Below are positions 1 to 5,574 of a DNA stretch of 5,574 bases, one piece after another. The notes beneath the pieces are model-generated. The model worked only from the letters and a program-made list of their open reading frames with translations, had not been told where the DNA came from and searched no databases. Position 1 is the first letter of the stretch, and every line of letters starts with the position of its first letter. The stretch lies in the NCBI GenBank assembly GCA_016202745.1, contig JACQOB010000133.1, positions 1-5,574 of the forward strand. The letters run 5' to 3'. The translations under genes were made by a program, and so were the position numbers. The DNA comes from Candidatus Aenigmatarchaeota archaeon (GTDB lineage Archaea; Aenigmatarchaeota; Aenigmatarchaeia; QMZP01).

Positions 1-2
1 GC

Positions 3-1985
3 GTTGAGCAGGCTAAAATCGCCAATCCGGATGACCATGTGGGGGCGTGCGGCTGCATAGACGGTGCAGACTTCGACACCCAGGCTGATGCGGCCAAGAG
101 ATGCTGCGGGGACGACAAGGCTGACTGCGGGATGACCTCAAAAGGATCCTTATGTGCAGTAGATGAGAATTTCCGCAACGCGCGGTGGAGCCTTCCTTCA
201 GCAGGCAATGTCGTCTCCGTTGGCTGCCAGAATACCGAATACCTCTCAGACGGCACCACATGGATTCCGTGCGGATCTGCATTGTCCACACGCATTGTTA
301 AGGGGCATGAGTATCTCTGCAGCAATGGGGCATACTCCGAATGCGCCGGCTCTGAAGCAAGTAAGGCGCAGAATGGAGGGAAGTGCCTCCACACTGGGGA
401 CTCGGTCAGTGCGTCCTCCCAAACAAGGTATTGCCTCTCAACAAAGAAATTCTCCATTGATTTGGACAATACAGACAAGTTGAACTGTGAGAGCGGCAAG
501 AACCCGGATGGCACCCCAGGAAACTTCAAGTGGACAGGAACCAAGTGCTGCAGCGAGGCGGACGACTCTCATGAGTTCTACAATGACCAGACAGGGGGCT
601 GCTGGGATTCAAAGCCGGTGATAAGTGTCAACTTCATCTCCGGCTCAAATGATGTCGTGAACTATCAGGGCAAATTCTACGGATGCGCAGTGTCCCAAAG
701 CAACTACAACACAGAAAATAATGCCTATTTCTCCTATACTGACAAGCATACAGGACAGCAGCTCCTTACTGACGCCCCATACTGCGCACAGGACCCAACA
801 AAAACTTACTACTGCTCATTCAGGGAGAAATGGCTGGCGACAGGCGGGCAAGACAGATCATCCCTCCAGAAAGCACCCATTACAGTCCAAAACACACAAA
901 CCACTTCCCAGTCTGAATGCTGCGCTCCTTCCCAATGCTGGGATGGGCAATCCTGTGCCGGCGATCAGTCCTCTGACGCAACAGGCGAAAATGCATTACC
1001 TAATCTAAGGTGCACCAACGGGAGCTGGCAGAATGCGGTGATGAAACCTTCCCTTGGCGGAGACAGCCAGGGATTTTGTCCGCAGCCATCACAATGCCTT
1101 GTTAACCCGAACGGAGAATCAGCAGACAATGGAAATCCTTCCGGGAACCCACAATGCATTTCGCAGGACCAATTCATCAGGGATGATTTCTGCGCTTCCG
1201 GCAACTGGTCGACGAGGACAACACAGATCGCGCTTCAGATGCTTGCCGCCAGGGGACAGGGGGACTTCACCTTATTCTGTGACAAGACTGAAAACACCCT
1301 AAACATGCTCGATTATCTCACCCCATCGGGAAAACAGGCCTCCCTCTATTTTGGCGACAACGCAAACAATGTCTGCGTCCTGCAGCAAGGAAGCAGTATC
1401 GCAATGGGGGCAAGTTTCAATGCCCCATTTACTGACGCAGCAGCATTCGACCTCTTTGGCGTGCAAGGCTGCCCAGGAGCGCAGCAGCAGGACAGCCAAT
1501 ACCACAAATGCGATGCAGCAGGAAACTTATGGTATAACAAGAAGCTGGAGTCCATCATCTACAGCAAGACTCCCCTCAGCCTGGAGCAGCCGAGCCCCTC
1601 CTTATTTGTTTCACTCTTCATCAATCCCCTTTCCAATCTCATCAGCACCCTGAAGCAGAAGCTTATCAACCCCTTATTTCCCATCTCGAATTTTGAAGGG
1701 AAAATCACCAAGTTTCAGCGCCTTTACATCGCGGAGAAGGGCAGCAAGAGCATATTCGGTGTGCTGCAGGGAAACCAGGCGACCATAAAGTACACCAACT
1801 TTAATGATCTCAATATCTGCGACTTCACGAAGGCGTACACTCAGCGAATAGGGGGATCAAATGCAGGCATCGAGTGCGCGAAGTCCGGGCAGACATACAA
1901 TCTACTGCTTCAGGGAAGCCAGCTCACCACATTCCAGCCGGAGCAGGCATGGCCTGACCTCACATCAAAAATTCGCATATCCTAA
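3..1985 (+). CDS. C-terminal part of a large cysteine-rich exported protein, DPANN-type, function unknown (5' partial)
   Basis: The frame is open from the left edge (first full codon at base 3) to a TAA at 1983-1985, giving 660 visible residues; the true start lies upstream. The GTG at 39 is an internal codon, because coding continues in front of it. About 34 cysteines are seen, three as adjacent pairs: RCCGDD (34-35), KCCSEADD (182-183, followed by EFYND and GGCW at 199-201) and ECCAPSQCWDGQSC (306-318). RCTNGSW follows at 336-342. A longer, less cysteine-rich part carries FCDKTENTLNMLDYL (about 425-439) and NLWYNKKLESIIYSKTPLSL (508-527), then a hydrophobic, helix-prone stretch (about 534-562) and an end block with RLYIAEKGSKSIFGV. 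Two N-glycosylation sequons are present (N339, N401). No membrane anchor is seen at the C-terminus. The combination resembles conserved hypothetical surface proteins of Woesearchaeota-type archaea; this is recalled resemblance, not a search result. Export is inferred from cysteine richness and neighbours, because the N-terminus is missing. Gene B starts 2 bases after the stop. Confidence 0.93.
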   Translation, partial: VEQAKIANPDDHVGACGCIDGADFDTQADAAKRCCGDDKADCGMTSKGSLCAVDENFRNARWSLPSAGNVVSVGCQNTEYLSDGTTWIPCGSALSTRIVKGHEYLCSNGAYSECAGSEASKAQNGGKCLHTGDSVSASSQTRYCLSTKKFSIDLDNTDKLNCESGKNPDGTPGNFKWTGTKCCSEADDSHEFYNDQTGGCWDSKPVISVNFISGSNDVVNYQGKFYGCAVSQSNYNTENNAYFSYTDKHTGQQLLTDAPYCAQDPTKTYYCSFREKWLATGGQDRSSLQKAPITVQNTQTTSQSECCAPSQCWDGQSCAGDQSSDATGENALPNLRCTNGSWQNAVMKPSLGGDSQGFCPQPSQCLVNPNGESADNGNPSGNPQCISQDQFIRDDFCASGNWSTRTTQIALQMLAARGQGDFTLFCDKTENTLNMLDYLTPSGKQASLYFGDNANNVCVLQQGSSIAMGASFNAPFTDAAAFDLFGVQGCPGAQQQDSQYHKCDAAGNLWYNKKLESIIYSKTPLSLEQPSPSLFVSLFINPLSNLISTLKQKLINPLFPISNFEGKITKFQRLYIAEKGSKSIFGVLQGNQATIKYTNFNDLNICDFTKAYTQRIGGSNAGIECAKSGQTYNLLLQGSQLTTFQPEQAWPDLTSKIRIS

Positions 1986-1987
1986 AT

Positions 1988-2071
1988 ATGGCACGTTCGC
2001 AAGTCACCATTGCCGTCATCCTCGGGATTGCGGTCCTGCTCATCGTCTCCATCACCCTTTTCATTGTGAAG
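1988..2071 (+). other. N-terminal anchor of gene B with possible class III (PibD/EppA-type) processing site
   Basis: Residues 1-28: a four-residue leader MARS with one positive charge, then a hydrophobic run from V6 to V27 ending at K28. R3-S4-Q5-V6 agrees with the relaxed archaeal prepilin peptidase pattern (charged residue, small residue, cut, then Q and a small or aliphatic residue). The glutamate often found near +5 in pilins is absent, so an uncleaved N-terminal anchor is an equally good reading. Confidence 0.55.
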
Positions 2072-3184
2072 TCGGCAGAGACAAAACAAACAGTGCAAGA
2101 AACAATAAAAACCCAGACGACAGCATCAGAGGTGAAGCCAATCATCCAGCACATTACCGCATGCCTTGAATCCACCTCTTCAGCAGCCCTTGAGCTGCTC
2201 GGGCTGCAGGGAGGGTACATCTTCCAGGAGCAGGGCGGAATATTCCCCAATCCAATGGAGCGCGATGCAGGAGCGTTCTTTGTGCCGTTCCAGGGACGGA
2301 AAGTGAACTATGGCATCTCTTATCAGAAAGTATCCCTTCCAGACTACCCTTCGCGCTCCTCCCCTTACGGCCCCAATCCAGAGGCTGCATCAACGTCAGG
2401 CATCGTGACTTTCCCCCCACTCAATGGATCAAGTTTTTCCTTTGCCTACCAGATCGAGCAGTATGCGGTGTCATCCATCGATCAGTGCATAGACTATGAA
2501 TTCTTCGGAAAGCAGGGGTACTCATTCACCAAAGGGGAGAAATATGTTCATGCAGCACTTGGACAAGAGAGAATAGATGTAACCCTCTTTTATCCACTCA
2601 CCATCATTAATAATATCACCAACGAGCAGCTCTCGATTGATACTTTTCAGACCACCAAGAGTGTGCGCCTTTCCACAATTCACGCAGTACTCTCATCCCT
2701 GCTGAACAGCGACGTCAACAGTTTCACTTTCAACCCCTCAACAGTTCAACTACCGGAAGGAATATCGCTCAACATTCTGCCTGATGCCTACAATCACGAT
2801 GATATCCTCCTGCTTAGGGATTCCCGCTCCACCCTTGCCGGGAAGTCTTATGATATCAGGGCAGCACGCCACAACCGAAATCCAGCTCTCCGCTATTTGA
2901 TTCCCAATCCACGATGGAGCTATCTCGCACCAGGAGCACTCAATTTCTCCCAAAATGCGAACATCACCTCGGGCCTCCTCACAATATATCTTGGGCAGCC
3001 ATTGGCAGACGACCCTGATGAGGATGCAATTACATATAATTTCACTGTTGAAAGCAGGGCAGGCAATCCACCGCTCCCACAGTCCCTCACCACCCCAGAT
3101 ATGAAGGTACGCATCACGGCATCAGACGGAGAAAAGGAGGATTACCAAACGATCACCATTATTAGGAACCCTGAGGATTCCTAA
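1988..3184 (+). CDS. Membrane-anchored (possibly pilin-like) surface protein with C-terminal cadherin/Ig-like domain
   Basis: Complete 398-residue protein. Residues 1-4 (MARS) precede a single hydrophobic segment (about 6-27), followed by a polar, helix-prone stretch (30-70) and the block ACLESTSSAALELLGLQGGYI (split here: C59; LELLGLQGGYI 68-78). A second conserved-looking block reads QIEQYAVSSIDQCIDYEFF with C167, then a beta-rich part (ALGQERIDVTLFYPLTI) and RDSRSTLAGKSYDIRAARHNRNPAL. The end (about 312-393) is cadherin/Ig-like, with DDPDEDAITYNFT and ASDGEKEDYQTITII. C59 and C167 are the only cysteines, so one disulfide is plausible. Five N-X-S/T sequons are present. One anchor and no other membrane segment put the bulk outside the cell. 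The layout matches a conserved hypothetical family of DPANN archaea as I remember it; pilin identity is inference. The ATG at 1988 is chosen because it lies 2 bases after gene A's stop and places the hydrophobic segment at the N-terminus. No Shine-Dalgarno-like sequence precedes it, so coupling to gene A is likely. Confidence 0.95.
   Translation: MARSQVTIAVILGIAVLLIVSITLFIVKSAETKQTVQETIKTQTTASEVKPIIQHITACLESTSSAALELLGLQGGYIFQEQGGIFPNPMERDAGAFFVPFQGRKVNYGISYQKVSLPDYPSRSSPYGPNPEAASTSGIVTFPPLNGSSFSFAYQIEQYAVSSIDQCIDYEFFGKQGYSFTKGEKYVHAALGQERIDVTLFYPLTIINNITNEQLSIDTFQTTKSVRLSTIHAVLSSLLNSDVNSFTFNPSTVQLPEGISLNILPDAYNHDDILLLRDSRSTLAGKSYDIRAARHNRNPALRYLIPNPRWSYLAPGALNFSQNANITSGLLTIYLGQPLADDPDEDAITYNFTVESRAGNPPLPQSLTTPDMKVRITASDGEKEDYQTITIIRNPEDS
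2915..3172 (+). other. Cadherin/Ig-like domain at the C-terminus of gene B
   Basis: Roughly residues 310-395. The pattern PLADDPDEDAITYNFT, then about 25 residues, then MKVRITASDGEKEDYQTITII is typical of cadherin-like or PKD-like beta-sandwich repeats: an acidic DPDxD loop, a Y-x-F strand, and a closing V-x-x-x-A-S-D-G strand pair. D342, D344, E345 and D346 could bind calcium. The assignment is by motif only; the boundaries are approximate. Confidence 0.6.
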
Positions 3185-3205
3185 TCCCACATCATCACTG
3201 CAGCC
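3185..3205 (+). other. Short B-C intergenic gap lacking a recognisable ribosome binding site
   Basis: These 21 bases between the TAA of gene B and the ATG of gene C contain no G-rich tract that could pair with the 16S 3' end. The nearest GAGG (3173-3176) lies inside gene B, about 29 bases before the ATG, too far for normal spacing. There is also no TATA-like promoter or T-run terminator here, which supports read-through from gene B. Confidence 0.6.
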
Positions 3206-3283
3206 ATGAAAGCACACCACTTTTTGGAAACGGCAATCACCATCATCCTGCTCATAGCACTATCTGCGCCCATCTCACTCGCC
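3206..3283 (+). other. Sec-type signal peptide of gene C
   Basis: Residues 1-26 consist of a short polar, weakly basic start (MKAHH), a hydrophobic core (about 9-21) and S24-L25-A26 as a signal peptidase I-type cleavage site before Q27. The first cysteines follow at once (C31, C32), as expected for an oxidised exported protein. There is no cysteine at the cleavage point, so it is not a lipoprotein. Confidence 0.85.
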
Positions 3284-5574
3284 CAGGTTTCCGGATGCTG
3301 CTCCAATCCAGGAGCAGGAATATTCACCTGCAACACCCAATCCCTCGTTGCGAGAGACACCCAATGCTGCCCAAAGCCGGAGTCAGCGAATCCTTCTTTC
3401 TACAAATCAGCGCAGTTCCCCTCATATCCACAAAATGCCCAGGACTGTGCAGCCAATTTTTTCAGGGAGAATGCTGCCTGTGATGCCGTTGACGCGTGCA
3501 GAACAGGATGCTGCTGCGACCCTTCAGGGCCATCCACCAAAACAAAGTCATTATGCACGGACGCGGGAGCGGCATTCTTTGACAAGCCCTGCAGCCAGGT
3601 GTCATGCCAGGTGCCACAATGCAATGACGGCATCGATAACGACAATAACGGCTGCGCCGACAGCGCGGACACAGGATGTGTTTCCCCGGCAGATGCCAGG
3701 GAGGAAAACGGCATCTGTTCTGGCCAGGGGCAGAGCTGCAATGATCCCGCATATGTGCCTGCCCTCGGAACACTTTCTGCCGTTCCGGTCAAGGGCAAGA
3801 AACAAATATTCCTGAGCTGGCATGATGAGTGCGGCCAGAACGCGCTTTCCTACGACATCTTCCGCTGCAAGGGCCAGGGGTGCACCACCTTCACCCGCAT
3901 AGGAAGCTCATCGACAACAGCATTCCTCGATTCTTCAGAAGCCCTGCTTTTTGACTCGACATACACCTATATGGTCAAATCGCACTACAGCGTGCAGTCG
4001 GCCACCCCCTCTGCGCAGAAATCAGCAACACTTGGGAATATTGAATGCCTCGGAAAACCAACCTTCGACAAGTTCTGTGTTCAGCCGTCAACGTATCTCA
4101 CCATGAAGGATTACTTCATCATCAACTTCCCGCTCAATTTCTCTTCTGCCAATTTCATAAACCAGGTGAGGGAAAAGTTCTCCTCAAAACTCAATAAGGC
4201 ATATTCCTGCGACCAGGCAAACATCCTCCAACCCGCCGGAGTGTCGTGCACATCAGAGGAAGCGTGCATCATCAAGGGCGGAGCCCCGGTGTGCATCCCA
4301 AGAGACAACTGCCAGCAGGATTCCTTCAACGCATTCCAGCTTTTTAGCTCGCAGGGAACATGTGAGCAGGGAAAATACTGTTTTTATGATTCTTCCCCCA
4401 CACCAGTCGATGCATGCCGTTCCTGCGTGCCGGAGATGTCCTGCTATGACTACAAATCCCAAGGAGCATGCACAAGGGACAACTGCGGCGTGAGCAACTG
4501 CCAATGGAACGCGCTCTCCATAGAGCTAGGCGTCGGCGCCTGCATCTCCACCCAGGAGAACAACTGCGCATGGTGCGACAAGCCAGGGACAGAGGGCATG
4601 GAGACCAACAAAGCGCACAACACTGTGTATGAAGCATGCACCAATGAGAAGGCAAACAAGCTCTCCACCCCATCTGCGCAGTGCATATTCACCGGGACAT
4701 CCGCCAAAACATGCGATACTGTCATCTGCACAGACATCTCCTCGGTGAACTGCCCTTCCTCTCCTGTTCAGCTCACTGACGGCAACATCCTCACCCAGCG
4801 CGGCAGCCAATGCGGCGCCAACATGTGCCGTATCCTGGGAGGAAAATGCAAAAAGGATGCTGACGCTGACGGGGGTGCGGATTGCTCAACTTCCGCATGC
4901 GAGACAGACATCTTCCCACCCGACACCACTATAGTGCCTATGCTCTCCAATGGGAGTTTGAGCCAGCTGCGCATTGACATTATTGACAAGACCAGTGCCA
5001 ACGGGGCCTTAGCGCTCCGTACAGCATCCGATTATGAGACCTTTCTCTGCACTGGCAGCTGCCCCCCGAACCATCCCTTTTCAACAATCACCCAATCCCA
5101 GACACTCCTTTACTCCAACCGCAAGCTGTTTGACAGGAACACGCTGCAAAACATCATGAACCTCACTACCGGGGAGAACATCCTCACCTACTACTCCCGC
5201 GATCCATCAAAGAATCTGGGAAAAGTCAAGTCCATTAACTTCACCGCACCAAGTTCCTCGACGGGACCGGTCATCGGCAATCTTACCATCCCAGGAGCGG
5301 CGGAACACCTGGACACCATCTATACTGGAAGCATCTCTGAGGCCACCGTGAGATTCCTCGAGCCGGCAATCATGACATTTGCCCAACTCAAGAACCCATC
5401 AGGGGGAGACCGCTTCACCCCATCATTCAGCACATTGGAACAGGCAACAACCCAGATTCTCTTCTCCTCAGGTGTTCCTGACGGGGAGTATCTCCTTGAG
5501 ATCAACGCAAAAAACGCAGAAGGTGTGTTCATTAGCCCTTCTTTCTCGAAGCATATTATTATCGACAGCAAGCC
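3206..5574 (+). CDS. Large secreted cysteine-rich modular protein with FN3 and Ig-like domains (3' partial)
   Basis: Translating from the ATG at 3206 gives 789 full codons with no stop before the right edge, so the gene continues beyond the window. Residues 1-26 form a clear signal peptide (charged start, hydrophobic ITIILLIAL, SLA before Q27), which fixes the start. Modules in order: a cysteine-dense region with CC at 31-32 and 54-55 and CCC at 102-104; an acidic CNDGIDND motif (139-146); an FN3 domain (about 185-275); a second cysteine-rich region (about 285-565) with CYDYKS (413), GVGAC (442-446) and NNCAWC (452-457); an acidic DADADG motif (551-556); and two Ig-like domains (about 569-682 and 685 to the edge). 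About 52 cysteines lie before residue 620 and none after. Five sequons occur (N311, N582, N652, N678, N692). The order resembles very large conserved hypothetical proteins of Woesearchaeota-type genomes (recalled, not searched). An adhesin or surface-layer-like role is inferred from the folds only. No catalytic motif was recognised. Same frame as gene B, 21 bases downstream, so probably co-transcribed. Confidence 0.95.
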   Translation, partial: MKAHHFLETAITIILLIALSAPISLAQVSGCCSNPGAGIFTCNTQSLVARDTQCCPKPESANPSFYKSAQFPSYPQNAQDCAANFFRENAACDAVDACRTGCCCDPSGPSTKTKSLCTDAGAAFFDKPCSQVSCQVPQCNDGIDNDNNGCADSADTGCVSPADAREENGICSGQGQSCNDPAYVPALGTLSAVPVKGKKQIFLSWHDECGQNALSYDIFRCKGQGCTTFTRIGSSSTTAFLDSSEALLFDSTYTYMVKSHYSVQSATPSAQKSATLGNIECLGKPTFDKFCVQPSTYLTMKDYFIINFPLNFSSANFINQVREKFSSKLNKAYSCDQANILQPAGVSCTSEEACIIKGGAPVCIPRDNCQQDSFNAFQLFSSQGTCEQGKYCFYDSSPTPVDACRSCVPEMSCYDYKSQGACTRDNCGVSNCQWNALSIELGVGACISTQENNCAWCDKPGTEGMETNKAHNTVYEACTNEKANKLSTPSAQCIFTGTSAKTCDTVICTDISSVNCPSSPVQLTDGNILTQRGSQCGANMCRILGGKCKKDADADGGADCSTSACETDIFPPDTTIVPMLSNGSLSQLRIDIIDKTSANGALALRTASDYETFLCTGSCPPNHPFSTITQSQTLLYSNRKLFDRNTLQNIMNLTTGENILTYYSRDPSKNLGKVKSINFTAPSSSTGPVIGNLTIPGAAEHLDTIYTGSISEATVRFLEPAIMTFAQLKNPSGGDRFTPSFSTLEQATTQILFSSGVPDGEYLLEINAKNAEGVFISPSFSKHIIIDSK
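3620..3679 (+). other. CNDGIDND acidic motif, calcium-site-like, in gene C
   Basis: Residues 139-158 begin CNDGIDNDNNGC and end DSADTGC. This is a variant of the widespread CNDGIDNDGDGxxD...ADPGC motif of secreted prokaryotic proteins, which is thought to form a small acidic, metal-binding loop. Here cysteine replaces the usual residue after NNG, giving cysteines at 139, 150 and 158. Calcium binding is inferred. Confidence 0.7.
3758..4030 (+). other. Fibronectin type III domain in gene C
   Basis: Residues about 185-275 show the FN3 signature: a first strand LSAVPV, FLSW with W205 as the core tryptophan, YDIFR (216-220), a TTAFLD turn (237-242) and the tyrosine corner STYTYMVKS (251-259). Three cysteines inside the domain (C209, C221, C226) are unusual for FN3. 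C221 and C226 bracket a short loop and may form a local disulfide. Confidence 0.8.
4442..4576 (+). other. Cysteine-rich CYDYK...DNCG...NNCAWC module in gene C
   Basis: Residues 413-457 contain cysteines at 413, 422, 427, 432, 446, 454 and 457 with the anchors CYDYKS, DNCGVSNCQW, GVGAC and NNCAWC. The spacing resembles small disulfide-knot modules such as plexin-like or PSI-type domains and recurs, as I recall it, in large DPANN surface proteins. No named domain can be assigned with certainty. Confidence 0.5.
4856..4885 (+). other. DxDxDG acidic loop in gene C
   Basis: Residues 551-560 read DADADGGADC. The D-x-D-x-D-G spacing followed by D-C is like thrombospondin type 3 or dockerin-type calcium loops. 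It sits at the end of the cysteine-rich region, just before the first Ig-like domain, and may act as a rigid calcium-stabilised linker. Binding is inferred from the motif. Confidence 0.6.
4910..5251 (+). other. First Ig-like domain of the C-terminal array in gene C
   Basis: Residues about 569-682 open with FPPDTTIVP, a variant of the DTTPP-type entry strand of bacterial and archaeal Ig-like repeats. They close with TGENILTYYSRDPSKNLGKV (655-674), matching the GxNxxxYYSxDxxGNxE ending of such repeats. C615 and C619 (CTGSC) form a short cysteine loop and are the last cysteines seen. N582, N652 and N678 are sequons. The fold is assigned by motif only. Confidence 0.6.
5258..5572 (+). other. Second Ig-like domain of gene C, cut or followed by more at the window edge
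   Basis: Residues about 685-789 run STGPVIGNLTIPG to EGVFISPSFSKHIIIDSK. Alternating hydrophobic strands, a VPDGEYLLEINAKNAEG segment (typical of the last strands of bacterial Ig-like domains) and no cysteines support a beta-sandwich. The final IIIDS may be the link into a further repeat, where DTTPP-like sequence would be expected next. Confidence 0.5.

Noticed and set aside
39..41. GTG as the start of gene A
   Set aside because: The same frame is open to the window edge with protein-like sequence (VEQAKIANPDDH) before it, no ribosome binding site precedes it, and it would leave a cysteine-rich exported protein with no signal peptide.
3134..3140. Strong GGAGG-type sequence near the end of gene B as a ribosome binding site
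   Set aside because: It lies inside gene B and no start codon follows at suitable spacing; the ATG of gene C is about 66 bases further on.
3185..3205. Promoter or terminator between genes B and C
   Set aside because: At 21 bases there is no TATA/BRE-like sequence, no T-run and no inverted repeat; read-through is the simpler reading.
3348..3815. 155-codon reading frame on the + strand and a 132-codon frame on the opposite strand (3400-3798) overlapping the start of gene C
   Set aside because: Both overlap gene C, which has a signal peptide, FN3 and known motifs through this stretch. The alternative products are low-complexity, arginine/serine/histidine-rich and have no domain-like pattern.
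4859..4873. Short GCTGAC direct repeat
   Set aside because: It is just two codon pairs encoding the acidic DADADG loop, too short to be a meaningful DNA repeat.
4253..5001. Several open frames of 77-109 codons on the - strand under gene C
   Set aside because: They are antisense to a supported coding region, overlap one another in different frames, and look like reverse-frame products of C-ending codons, with scattered W, C, H and R and no motifs.
1..5574. CRISPR array, tRNA/rRNA, insertion sequence, attachment site or alternative genetic code
   Set aside because: No spaced direct repeats, cloverleaf, terminal inverted repeats or transposase motifs were seen. All three reading frames translate with the standard code, without in-frame stops.

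Overview
The window looks like a fragment of an archaeal genome, most likely a DPANN lineage of the Woesearchaeota/Pacearchaeota/Nanoarchaeota type. This rests on remembered family resemblance (large cysteine-rich secreted proteins beside a small protein with an N-terminal anchor and a conserved LLGLQGGYI motif). No database search was run. G+C looks close to one half, which is fairly high for Woesearchaeota, so the exact lineage is open. No rRNA, tRNA, informational gene or other firm taxonomic marker is present.

The DNA is almost entirely coding. Three genes run in the same direction on the + strand with gaps of 2 and 21 bases. Gene A (3-1985, start beyond the left edge) is the C-terminal 660 residues of a cysteine-rich extracytoplasmic protein. 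Gene B (1988-3184, complete, 398 aa) has one N-terminal hydrophobic segment preceded by a possible class III (pilin-type) processing site, an LLGLQGGYI motif, exactly two cysteines and a C-terminal cadherin/Ig-like domain. Gene C (3206 to beyond the right edge, at least 789 aa) has a classical signal peptide, about 52 cysteines in its first 620 residues, a fibronectin type III domain, two acidic calcium-site-like motifs, and at least two Ig-like domains running off the window. Gene C has no stop codon inside the window.

The tight packing, shared export signals, cysteine richness and adhesion-type folds suggest one transcription unit for an envelope-associated assembly: a membrane-anchored or pilin-like subunit (B) with two large disulfide-stabilised exported partners (A and C). 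What it does (adhesion to a host, surface layer, pilus-like structure or export) cannot be read from the sequence. No promoter, terminator, mobile element, CRISPR array or RNA gene could be supported. No stretch over 300 bases lacks a gene; non-coding DNA is limited to the two short junctions.
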